From assembly GCF_007670255.1 (NCBI RefSeq), contig NZ_SZVS01000005.1:1-64000 (forward strand): 64,000 bases of DNA, read 5' to 3'. This stretch comes from Paenarthrobacter nicotinovorans (GTDB taxonomy: Bacteria > Actinomycetota > Actinomycetes > Actinomycetales > Micrococcaceae). The position numbers and the translations under genes are program-made. Under the pieces are notes generated by a model. It saw nothing but the letters and a program-made list of their open reading frames with translations. It was not told the DNA's origin and did no database searches. Below, in pieces: positions 1-7,678 of this stretch (position 1 is the first letter of the stretch; every line of letters begins with the position of its first letter).

Positions 1-177
1 CCAACAACTTACACCACACACAACACACTGCACGCGTCCACTATGTGGTTCCCAACCAACAACCCCGCCCCCAAACAGGGGCACGGTCACAGGAACACAC
101 AACTCAATAACAACACCACAGTTGTAACCAGAGTCTTCCCACCCACCCCACCAAGGGGCCCGGGTCCGGGTAACAAG
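1..177 (+). other. 23S-5S rRNA internal spacer
   Basis: This A/C-rich stretch has no convincing coding potential and lies directly before the 5S rRNA. Its composition and the motif cgcgtccactatgtggtt resemble the spacer after 23S rRNA in Arthrobacter relatives. The 23S gene itself would end just left of the window. An open frame over it (43-522) reads through the 5S gene and is not real. Confidence 0.75.
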
Positions 178-297
178 GTTACGGCGGTCATAGCGTGGGG
201 GAAACGCCCGGTCCCATTCCGAACCCGGAAGCTAAGACCCACAGCGCCGATGGTACTGCACCCGGGAGGGTGTGGGAGAGTAGGACACCGCCGGACA
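178..297 (+). rRNA. 5S ribosomal RNA
   Basis: About 120 nt beginning gttacggcggtcatagcg and ending caccgccggacaac. The two ends pair to form helix I, and the conserved internal block cccattccgaacccggaag is present. This is the large-subunit 5S rRNA, the last gene of an rRNA operon running left to right. A strong hairpin follows within 15 nt. Exact termini may be off by one to three bases. Confidence 0.95.
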
Positions 298-309
298 ACC
301 ATTAGGTCG

Positions 310-342
310 AGACCCCCCAACCCACACCGGGTTGGGGGGTCT
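310..342 (+). terminator. rRNA operon terminator
   Basis: Near-perfect inverted repeat: agaccccccaaccc (310-323), six-base loop, ggttggggggtct (330-342). It lies directly after the 5S rRNA and is the expected intrinsic terminator of the rRNA operon. Confidence 0.85.
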
Positions 343-370
343 CCCACATTAACCAACACAACACCGCTCA

Positions 371-392
371 AGGCCTCCCCCAGGGGAGGCCC
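371..392 (-). terminator. Terminator hairpin after patatin gene
   Basis: ggcctcccc (372-380) pairs with ggggaggcc (383-391) a few bases beyond the stop codon of the leftward patatin-like gene. With the rRNA terminator it separates two converging transcripts. No strong T tract follows. Confidence 0.5.
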
Positions 393-399
393 TCAGCCG

Positions 400-1398
400 T
401 TAAGGACTACCCCAGAACCCACCCAGCTCAGCGGCCAGGGACAGCCCTTGTTCGTAGCCGGCCCGCGCCGCAGCTGGGCGGAGCGACAGGTCCATCGCGT
501 TGACCCCGAACATGTGCTCTGAGCCGCTCTCAGGGACGATGGTGCGCACCTGGCTTCCGCTGCGCTGCAGCGTAGACACCTGGGTCTGCAGATCCATTCC
601 CCATTCATGAGGCATCCGTGTCCGGCCGCCAAACGGCGAGAGCACCAAGACCCTGTGATATCCCGCTGCAAGGTCGGCGTTCTCCGCATTGGTGCGGTAT
701 CCGCCGTCGATGTAATGGTTGGTGCCTATGTTGTAGGCGAAGCCGCTGGCGCAGCTGGCGGCCACGGCGTCCACCAAGTCGACTCCGCTGTGGCGGTCGA
801 ACACCACAGGCTCCCCGGTTTCGGCGTCTACGGCTGTGAGAAGCACAGCCCGTTCCGGCCACTGCTGCCGGGGCAGTCGGCCCGCTACGGTGGCCCTCCA
901 CCTTTTGGTGGCCCCGTCCATGGCTGCTGCCAAGTCGAGGGCCGCGGCCCCCATACGGCGGCGCATGTCGGCCATGTCCGCCGAGGCGTCCAGGATCTTG
1001 CCTGTCCGCTCCATATGGTCACTAACGGATCCAGCGGGCCGCTGTGCTGGTGCCGCCGAAGCTGCCGGGCCCGCGCCCCGTGGTGTACGGGAAGGAAGGG
1101 AAGCCGGAGAAAGCGTGGCGTTCAACAGATCCGCGGGGGCAGCGCCGGCGAGCTGGGCCGCTGCCGTGGAACCGGCCGAGGTCCCAACCGTCAGGTCCGC
1201 GCGGGTGACGTCCACACCGCCGTCGTAAAGTCCTGCGACGACACCGATGAGCCACGCGTTGCCTGTGGATCCGCCGCCGCCGAGGACCAATGCGCGCTCA
1301 CCGCGGGGGATGCGCGCAGAAGCGTCGACGGAGGGCCGTACTTGTGCTGCCGGTGAGCCTTCCCGGACAGAAGGGGCGGGTAAGGGAGATGTGTTCAT
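400..1398 (-). CDS. Patatin-like phospholipase/acyl hydrolase
   Basis: 332-residue protein of the patatin family, serine acyl hydrolases that cleave lipid esters with a Ser-Asp dyad. Visible motifs are the oxyanion glycine run GGGG at about 40-43, the nucleophile elbow GTSAGS at 72-77 (Ser74) and the DGG motif with the catalytic Asp at about 231. The first 33 residues are a Pro/Ala/Ser-rich tail with no signal peptide, so it is probably cytoplasmic. The ATG at 1398 is preceded by a weak aaagg site. The gene is monocistronic, ends next to the rRNA operon and is divergent from HU. The natural substrate cannot be read from sequence. Confidence 0.88.
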   Translation of the reverse strand: MNTSPLPAPSVREGSPAAQVRPSVDASARIPRGERALVLGGGGSTGNAWLIGVVAGLYDGGVDVTRADLTVGTSAGSTAAAQLAGAAPADLLNATLSPASLPSRTPRGAGPAASAAPAQRPAGSVSDHMERTGKILDASADMADMRRRMGAAALDLAAAMDGATKRWRATVAGRLPRQQWPERAVLLTAVDAETGEPVVFDRHSGVDLVDAVAASCASGFAYNIGTNHYIDGGYRTNAENADLAAGYHRVLVLSPFGGRTRMPHEWGMDLQTQVSTLQRSGSQVRTIVPESGSEHMFGVNAMDLSLRPAAARAGYEQGLSLAAELGGFWGSP

Positions 1399-1840
1399 GG
1401 GAGTTGCCTTTCGCGAAATGCGTATCAGGCGCTCCCAGGGGCGGCTTGCTCAGCCGCGGGATCGTGGACTGCAGGGAGCGCCCACTGTGGATACTGCCTT
1501 CATGGGTCTCACCTCCAGTCCGAAATTCACGGTTGTTCGAAGATCACGATCACCGAGAAAGTACCACCGGCGAGGGTCGGTGTGCAATGCCGGCACAAAA
1601 GCAGGGTCCGCGAACGCGCTGCGAGGGAAGGGGCCTTCCCGCCATGTCTGATCGGCACAGGGTACGCCAACGGCTTAAAGGGCTCCTAAAAACCCCTGAA
1701 ATCCGGTGATTTTGGTCAAAAAAGCGCGGAAACACGCGGAATTTGCTGGCCAAGGCAGCCCAAGCTGGTAAGTTTTCGAACAGTGGCTTGCTCGCATTCC
1801 GCTTGAAAGCTCAAAAACGTATGAGTCCAGGAGGACGTAA
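1399..1840. promoter_or_regulatory. Divergent patatin/HU intergenic region
   Basis: 442-bp gap without a credible gene. It holds a branched inverted repeat at 1428-1482 in the leader of the patatin gene (arms ggcgctccc 1428-1436 and gggagcgcc 1474-1482, inner stem gcggct/agccgc). The AT-richer part at 1680-1830 must carry the HU promoter; a loose candidate is ttgctg at about 1743 with tggtaa 17 bp downstream. The HU ribosome site aggagg lies at about 1830. Nothing else stands out. Confidence 0.5.
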
Positions 1841-2128
1841 ATGGCTAAGAACCGTAGTGAACTCGTTGCAGAGGTAGCAGGCAAGGCTGGCACCAGCCAG
1901 GCAGCAGTCAACTCCGTGCTCGATGCACTGTTCGAAGTTTTCGAGACTTCTGTCGCTGCTGGCGAGAAGATCACCATCCCGGGCTGGCTCGCCGTTGAGC
2001 GCACCGACCGTGCAGCCCGCACCGGCCGCAACCCGCAGACCGGCGAAACCATCCAGATCGCAGCAGGCCACAGCGTCAAGCTGACCGCTGGCTCCAAGCT
2101 GAAGGCAGCTGTCGCCAAGAAGAAGTAA
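1841..2128 (+). CDS. hup: HU family DNA-binding protein
   Basis: 95-residue histone-like protein that binds and bends DNA as a dimer in the nucleoid. The length matches classical HU. The beta-arm signature GRNPQTGE lies at 62-69, and the C-terminus is a short Lys tail (AKKK) rather than the long lysine-rich domain of many actinobacterial HupB proteins. The ATG at 1841 follows a perfect aggagg, which fixes the start. The gene stands alone between its own promoter region and a strong terminator, as expected for a highly expressed gene. Confidence 0.96.
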   Translation: MAKNRSELVAEVAGKAGTSQAAVNSVLDALFEVFETSVAAGEKITIPGWLAVERTDRAARTGRNPQTGETIQIAAGHSVKLTAGSKLKAAVAKKK

Positions 2129-2148
2129 CTTCTTCGGCACAGGCCTTG

Positions 2149-2187
2149 AAAGGGCGGCAACCTGAAGGTTGCCGCCCTTTCTTCTTT
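2149..2187 (+). terminator. Intrinsic terminator of HU gene
   Basis: aaagggcggcaacc (2149-2162), loop tgaa, ggttgccgcccttt (2167-2180), then cttctttg. A perfect 14-bp stem, tetraloop and T-rich tail just after the HU stop make a textbook intrinsic terminator. Confidence 0.93.
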
Positions 2188-2249
2188 GAGTAATGCACAT
2201 AGCGCACCTTCGATTCGCAGCCCGGCGACAGGTAGCGGACAATGGATAG

Positions 2250-4472
2250 GTGCCATCAGCAAGAAGTTCCGCAACTGCCCCTTCGTCTCCTCCCAAGCCG
2301 GGAGTGCGGGGAGGCTCTACAGCCGCGGGGATTTCACTTCCCTGGCAAGTGGCGGGATTGGCAGTTCTGTTCCTCACTCTTGCCGGCGCGCTGATCTTCT
2401 CCGGCGCCTCGGCGGCCCGCCAGGTTTCAGACCCCGGTGCCTTGGTCAGATGGGGTCTGCCGTTTGCCAAAGCCGTCCACAACGTCTCGATAGCCACCGT
2501 GATCGGCGGCCTGATCTTCGCTGTCGGCATCCTGCCCAAGAACCTCGGCGGATCCCGTTCGCGTGAGAAGGACGCCGACGCTCCTGAGCATCCGGCCTTC
2601 GCGAGGGCCCTTGCGGTGGCGGCTGCCGCAGGTGCCGCGTGGACCCTGTCCGCTGTGGCAGTCCTCGTCCTGACCTACGCCGACGTCGCAGGGCAGTCGC
2701 TCTCAGGTGACGCCGAGTTCACCCGTTCACTGGTCTACTTCATGACCGACATCGAAACGGGCAAAGCGTGGCTTGCCGTGACGATTATTGCCGCCGTGGT
2801 CACGACGGCGCTGTTCGGCGTCCGGTCCTTGACCGGTCTGGCATTTACCCTCGTGCTCGCGTTGATCGGGTTGATCCCGACAGCACTTATCGGCCACTCC
2901 TCGAGTTCCAGCGACCACGAAGGCGCCATCAATTCCCTGGGCCTGCACTTGGTGGGCGTCTCCACCTGGGTGGGCGGAATCATCATGCTGGCTGTCTTGT
3001 CGGGACTCCTTACCGGTTCACGGAAGGAAGGGATTGCGGATATCACGGAGCAGACCCTCCGGCGTTTCTCCTCCTTGGCAGGCTTCGCTTTTGTCCTGGT
3101 GTTCGCTTCGGGTGTCATCAATGCTGCCATCCGGGTCACCAACCCCGCAGACCTTTTCGGCTCGTCCTACGGGCAACTGATCGTGGCCAAAGCACTGGCC
3201 ACGTTGGTGCTGGGCGGCATCGGCTTCATGCACCGCCAGTGGGTCATCCCGCAACTCGGGAAGAACGGTTCCATGTCGGCCCGCCGGGTGCTCTGGCAGC
3301 TGGTTTTGGTTGAGCTGCTGGTGATGGGCGCGACGTCGGGACTCGCCGTTGCGCTCGGACGCTCGGCTCCGCCGCAGCCCACCACCTACGCACCCGACGC
3401 CTCGCCGTCGTTCATCCTCTCCGGATACGAATTGCCTCCGGAACTGACCCCTGCGCGCTGGCTGACCGAATGGCGCTTTGACTGGCTGTGGGTGGGCGTT
3501 GCCTTGTTCGGCGCCGTCACGTACATCATGGGCATCGTCAAGATCCGCCGGCGCGGAGACCGATGGTCTGCCTTCCGGACGGTGAACTGGATGATCGGCC
3601 TGGTGGTCCTCACCTACATCACGTCCGGCCCGCCGGCAGTCTACGGCCGTGTGCTGTTCTCTGCGCACATGGTGGACCACATGGCACTTACCATGGTGGC
3701 ACCCATCTTCCTGGTTCTCGGCACTCCCGTGACGTTGGCCTTGCGTGCGCTGCCGTCCCGCGGCGAGGGTGCCCACGGCTCACGTGGCCTGCGGGAGTGG
3801 CTGCTGCTCTTCGTGCACTCCCGGTTCTCGCAGGTGGTCACGCACCCCTTGTTCGCGGCTGCCAACTTCGCCGGCTCCATTGTCTTGTTCTACTACTCGG
3901 ACCTGTTCGGCCTGGCCATGCGAGAGCACGTTGGCCATGAGCTCATGAACCTGCACTTCCTGCTGACCGGATACATCTTTGTGCTCAGCATGATCGGCAG
4001 CGATCCACTGCCTCGTCGTGCGCCCTATCCGATGCGTCTGCTGCTCCTGCTGGCCACCATGGGATTCCATGCCTTCTTCGGAGTGTCCATCATGGGCGGC
4101 ACAGGTCTGCTCGCGGCCGACTACTTCGGCAACCTGGGCCGTGCCTGGGGCCCCACGGCCTTGGGGGACCAGCAACTGGGCGGCGCAGTTGCCTGGGGCA
4201 TCGGTGAAATCCCCACGCTGCTGGTGGCCATCGGTGTAGCGGTCATGTGGTCCCGGTCGGACGAACGGGAGAAACGACGGGTGGACCGCGCGGCCGACAG
4301 GAATAACGACGCCGATCTCAGTGCTTACAACGATATGTTTGCCCGGCTGGCTGAGCGTGATGCCAGGCTGGCGGGCCGGACGGCCAAAGCTGCACCATCA
4401 GCCCCGGCCGAACGCCCCACAAACGACAATGCCGGGCAGAGCGACCCGAATACCAAGCTGGAAGGACGCTGA
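2250..4472 (+). CDS. CopD copper-resistance / CtaG oxidase-assembly fusion
   Basis: 740-residue polytopic membrane protein. The N-terminal half (about residues 30-370, many hydrophobic helices) resembles the CopD/YcnJ copper import domain. The C-terminal half (about 390-670) is a CtaG-type caa3 oxidase assembly domain, with His-rich membrane segments (VLFSAHMVDHMALTMVAP and HELMNLHFLLTGY). The hydrophilic tail after about 680 is rich in Asp/Arg/Ala. Known family members move or deliver copper, here presumably for cytochrome oxidase CuA/CuB sites. The start is GTG at 2250. Its TGA overlaps the ATG of the next gene by one base, so the two are translationally coupled. Confidence 0.9.
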   Translation: MPSARSSATAPSSPPKPGVRGGSTAAGISLPWQVAGLAVLFLTLAGALIFSGASAARQVSDPGALVRWGLPFAKAVHNVSIATVIGGLIFAVGILPKNLGGSRSREKDADAPEHPAFARALAVAAAAGAAWTLSAVAVLVLTYADVAGQSLSGDAEFTRSLVYFMTDIETGKAWLAVTIIAAVVTTALFGVRSLTGLAFTLVLALIGLIPTALIGHSSSSSDHEGAINSLGLHLVGVSTWVGGIIMLAVLSGLLTGSRKEGIADITEQTLRRFSSLAGFAFVLVFASGVINAAIRVTNPADLFGSSYGQLIVAKALATLVLGGIGFMHRQWVIPQLGKNGSMSARRVLWQLVLVELLVMGATSGLAVALGRSAPPQPTTYAPDASPSFILSGYELPPELTPARWLTEWRFDWLWVGVALFGAVTYIMGIVKIRRRGDRWSAFRTVNWMIGLVVLTYITSGPPAVYGRVLFSAHMVDHMALTMVAPIFLVLGTPVTLALRALPSRGEGAHGSRGLREWLLLFVHSRFSQVVTHPLFAAANFAGSIVLFYYSDLFGLAMREHVGHELMNLHFLLTGYIFVLSMIGSDPLPRRAPYPMRLLLLLATMGFHAFFGVSIMGGTGLLAADYFGNLGRAWGPTALGDQQLGGAVAWGIGEIPTLLVAIGVAVMWSRSDEREKRRVDRAADRNNDADLSAYNDMFARLAERDARLAGRTAKAAPSAPAERPTNDNAGQSDPNTKLEGR

Positions 4473-6445
4473 TGAGCGAATCCGTACGTACCCAACACCG
4501 GGTCCGGGCCTCCGAACTCGAGGGCCGCGGCTGGCTCAATACGGGCGGCAAGTCCCTGGACCTCGAGTCCCTGCGCGGCAAGATCGTGCTGCTCGATTTC
4601 TGGACCTTCTGCTGCATCAACTGCCTGCATGTGCTCGATGAGTTGCGCCCCCTGGAAGAGAAGTACTCGGACGTCCTGGTGACCGTCGGCGTGCACTCGC
4701 CCAAGTTCGAGCATGAGGCAGACCCCGTCGCACTGGCATCGGCTGTTGAACGCTACGAGATCCACCACCCGGTCCTGGACGACCCCGAACTCGCCACCTG
4801 GAAGGCGTACACGGCTCGTGCCTGGCCCACATTGGTGGTGGTGGATCCGGAGGGTTACATCGTGGCCCACCTTTCCGGTGAGGGCCACGCAGACGGCCTC
4901 GCTGTCCTTCTGGAAGAACTCGTCGCCGAACACGAAGCGAAGGGGACCCTCCACCGCGGCAACGGTCCCTACGTAGCCCCGGTGCCGACGTCGGGCACCC
5001 TGCGGTTCCCCGGCAAGGCAACCCAGCTCGCCAACGGCAATTACCTGGTAGTGGATTCCGGCCACCACCGTCTGGTGGAGTTGCGCCCGGACCTGGAAAC
5101 CGTCGAGCGCGTCATTGGTTCGGGCACCAAGGGTTACCTGGATGGGCAGTCCGAAATTGCTCAGTTCAACGAACCCCAGGGTGTCACCCTGCTGCCGTCC
5201 GAACTTGCCTGGAAGCTCGGCTACGACGCGGTTGTGGCAGACACCGTCAACCACCGTCTCCGCGGTGTGACACTCAGCTCCGGTTACGTCCAGACGATCG
5301 CCGGCAACGGCGTGCAACGGCTCCTGGACACAGGTCCTGCCCGCGTCACCGATTCAGGCGCCGGTACCTGGTCTGAACACCACGACGACGGTCCGGCTGA
5401 CTTCGCGGGCGACGCCGTGGATGTCGGAGCGCTGGGTGTTGGTACCGAGGTTTCATTGTCCTCCCCGTGGGATGTGGTCTGGAGCGAAAAGCTGCAGAAG
5501 GTTGTCATCGCAATGGCCGGCACCCACCAGATTTTCGCTTACGATCCCCTGGCCAACGAGGTCTCCATCCTGGCCGGCTCAGGTCTCGAAGGCCTGCTGG
5601 ACGGTAAAGCCGAGGAAGCCTGGTTCGCCCAGTCCTCGGGCTTGGCGATCGACGGCGAAGACAACATCTGGGTAGCCGACTCGGAGACCTCGTCCCTGCG
5701 CCGCCTGGTCCTCAGCGATTCCGGTGTCACGGTGGAAACCGCTGTGGGCAAGGGTCTGTTCGATTTCGGTTTCCGTGATGGCGAGGCTTCGGAAGCCCGA
5801 CTTCAGCACCCCCTCGGTGTGACGGTGCTGCCGGATAACTCCGTGGCCATTGCCGACACGTACAACGGAGCTGTGCGCCGCTACGACCCCGCAACCAAGT
5901 CCGTCTCCACACTGGCGAGGGGCCTTGCCGAGCCGAGTGACGTCGTCGTGGTTCAGGTCGAAGGCAGCGACCCGCTGCTGGTGGTGGTTGAGTCGAACAA
6001 GCACCAGCTGGTCTTGGTGCCGATCCCCAAGGAAGCCCTCCAGGTGGACGAAGGTGCATCGCAAACACAGCGTCCCAAGAGCCCGGTGACCCCCGGAACA
6101 CTGGAGCTTGCTGTGCGCTTCAAGGCTCCCACCGGGCAGAAGCTTGATGACCGCTGGGGCGATCCCACCCAAATGAAGATTTCCTCCACCCCGCCTGAGC
6201 TGTTGGTTTCCGGCGGCGGAACATCGGTGGGTCTCCTGCGGACGCTCGAACTGTCAGCGGATGTTCCCGAGGGCATCCTGCACATCACAGCCCGCGCGGC
6301 TGCTTGTGACGGACCGGAGACCGAAGACGGCGAGATTCCTGACCACGCAGCATGCCATCTGTACCAGCAGGATTGGGGCATTCCCGTGGTCCTGCAGGCC
6401 GACGGCGAGTCCGAGCTGGTGCTGGACCTGCGCGGCATGGACTAA
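4472..6445 (+). CDS. Thioredoxin-like protein with NHL beta-propeller
   Basis: 657 residues. Residues about 20-160 are a TlpA/ResA-like thioredoxin fold with redox motif CCINC at 47-51 (C48-x-x-C51). From about 175 to 520 there are NHL repeats (NGNYLVVDSGHHRLVEL, DAVVADTVNHRLRGV, DNIWVADSETSSLRRL, NSVAIADTYNGAVRRY) forming a propeller. A beta-rich tail follows. No signal peptide is visible, so it is probably cytosolic. The architecture matches NHLRC2-type proteins, whose biochemical role is poorly defined. Coupling to the CopD/CtaG gene suggests a role in redox or metal handling for oxidase assembly; that is inference. Confidence 0.9.
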   Translation: MSESVRTQHRVRASELEGRGWLNTGGKSLDLESLRGKIVLLDFWTFCCINCLHVLDELRPLEEKYSDVLVTVGVHSPKFEHEADPVALASAVERYEIHHPVLDDPELATWKAYTARAWPTLVVVDPEGYIVAHLSGEGHADGLAVLLEELVAEHEAKGTLHRGNGPYVAPVPTSGTLRFPGKATQLANGNYLVVDSGHHRLVELRPDLETVERVIGSGTKGYLDGQSEIAQFNEPQGVTLLPSELAWKLGYDAVVADTVNHRLRGVTLSSGYVQTIAGNGVQRLLDTGPARVTDSGAGTWSEHHDDGPADFAGDAVDVGALGVGTEVSLSSPWDVVWSEKLQKVVIAMAGTHQIFAYDPLANEVSILAGSGLEGLLDGKAEEAWFAQSSGLAIDGEDNIWVADSETSSLRRLVLSDSGVTVETAVGKGLFDFGFRDGEASEARLQHPLGVTVLPDNSVAIADTYNGAVRRYDPATKSVSTLARGLAEPSDVVVVQVEGSDPLLVVVESNKHQLVLVPIPKEALQVDEGASQTQRPKSPVTPGTLELAVRFKAPTGQKLDDRWGDPTQMKISSTPPELLVSGGGTSVGLLRTLELSADVPEGILHITARAAACDGPETEDGEIPDHAACHLYQQDWGIPVVLQADGESELVLDLRGMD

Positions 6446-6469
6446 AACGGCAACCCCAAGCCAAAGATG

Positions 6470-6513
6470 AATGGCCCGGTTCCTCCCCACAGCGGGGCAG
6501 GAGCCGGGCCATT
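6470..6513 (+). terminator. Terminator after NHL-thioredoxin gene
   Basis: aatggcccggttcc (6470-6483) pairs almost perfectly with ggagccgggccatt (6500-6513), 16-base loop. It follows the copD/ctaG-NHL operon and faces a converging gene, so it may work in both directions. Confidence 0.75.
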
Positions 6514-6518
6514 GTGCG

Positions 6519-6608
6519 TTGAGCAGCGGAACTTGAGCAGCGGGGCTTACGCAGCGGGGCTTGAACAGCGGGGCTTACGCAGCTGTTTTACGCGGGGCTT
6601 ACGCAGCC
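6519..6608. repeat. 14-bp tandem minisatellite
   Basis: Imperfect tandem array with period 14: ttgagcagcggaac, ttgagcagcggggc, ttacgcagcggggc, ttgaacagcggggc, then a disrupted copy and a partial ttacgcagcc. It fills the space between the terminator and the stop codon of the leftward gene. The period is not a multiple of three, so it is not coding. Confidence 0.85.
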
Positions 6609-6614
6609 AAGCGG

Positions 6615-7643
6615 CTAGAACGTCAGCAAGGGCGTCACCGTCACCGTGTCGCCTTTGATGTCCAACTGTGTGGTGAAACTGAAGTCATGCTCTACGTTGA
6701 GGTCGTTGACGAGCCCTGTGAAGAGGTTGACCTCCCTGGCGGTCAAGGTGGCCTTGCCGTTCAGGGGTGCGACAACCCACCTGCCGCTGAACGGCTCGAT
6801 GGTGATCTTGGGGTACTCCGTAATTGCCCACTTGATGGTTCCGTCCACTACCCGGGCGTTGCTGACGTGGTAGAAGGGGCAGTCGGGCTGCAGGCGTTGT
6901 TGTTCAGTCGCCTGTGCCGCGCAATTGTCGAGGAACTCGCGCACCTTGCCTGCCACGGCGTCGTTCATGGCCTTGGTGGAACGGGTCTGCAGGTTCAGGG
7001 GGGCCTGCCCGCCGTCGCGCGTTGCCACCAGTGCCGATGTTACGGGAGCTTCGAAGTAGGTCCCGTTCAAGCTGGCTTCATATTTGCCCGGGAAGAACAC
7101 GGCGAACGTGTTGCGGCCGTTGGGCATGTTGACCGGCACACCGTTGAGGGTAGCTTCGCTGGAGTTCACCACGGTGACGTCAATGGTGGGCAGGGTGGTA
7201 GGAACGAACGCCCACTTGGCAAAGAAAAGCCACTGTGTTCCGGTGCGTTCCATCAGGAATTCGGTGTGGAGGCGGCTGCCGTCCAAGGTGTAGTCCACCG
7301 GGACCGACACCCGGTTGGTACCGCGGGCCTCCGGGTTCCCCACTTTGACGTCGGACAGCTTGGAAGCGGCGGTCTGAAGGGCGGTTCCGTCCAGCATGGC
7401 AGCATTGGCACTGGGCACTTTGGCTCGCAGCAGCCCGAGCGCTTCTTCGCCGTTTCCATCCTGGAGCGCCTGTAAATACTCCTTGACCGGCTGCTGTGGA
7501 CTGGCCACGGAGGAGCTCACCAAGTTGATGGAGACGATCGCTCCCGCGACAGCAAGCATCAGACCGAGCAGCCATCCGGCTGCGGTCTTTACGAACGCTT
7601 GACTCAACTGCACGCCCTTTACGTTACCTGCCGCAGCAGCCAC
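6615..7643 (-). CDS. Membrane-anchored protein of unknown function
   Basis: 342 residues. One clear transmembrane segment lies at about 20-43 (AAGWLLGLMLAVAGAIVSIN). The rest is predicted to be outside the membrane and beta-rich, with two cysteines in the last third (DNCAAQ and PDCPF) that could form a disulfide. I do not recognise a family. The start is GTG at 7643 without a clear ribosome site, so it is uncertain. It is the last gene of a leftward group (acetyltransferase, HerA-like ATPase, this gene) with only 35 bp to the preceding gene. Confidence 0.75.
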   Translation of the reverse strand: MAAAAGNVKGVQLSQAFVKTAAGWLLGLMLAVAGAIVSINLVSSSVASPQQPVKEYLQALQDGNGEEALGLLRAKVPSANAAMLDGTALQTAASKLSDVKVGNPEARGTNRVSVPVDYTLDGSRLHTEFLMERTGTQWLFFAKWAFVPTTLPTIDVTVVNSSEATLNGVPVNMPNGRNTFAVFFPGKYEASLNGTYFEAPVTSALVATRDGGQAPLNLQTRSTKAMNDAVAGKVREFLDNCAAQATEQQRLQPDCPFYHVSNARVVDGTIKWAITEYPKITIEPFSGRWVVAPLNGKATLTAREVNLFTGLVNDLNVEHDFSFTTQLDIKGDTVTVTPLLTF

Positions 7644-7678
7644 CGACGTGCAGGAGGTGCCGGTTGTGACGCCTGGTG

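Noticed and set aside
43..522. 159-aa open frame over the left edge
   Set aside because: It runs through the rRNA spacer, the 5S gene and the terminator; composition is non-protein-like.
607..1356. 249-aa open frame opposite the patatin gene
   Set aside because: Antisense shadow in high-GC DNA; the patatin frame has catalytic motifs and this one has none.
1743..1771. ttgctg/tggtaa as HU promoter
   Set aside because: Both hexamers are poor matches; kept only as a remark in the intergenic entry.
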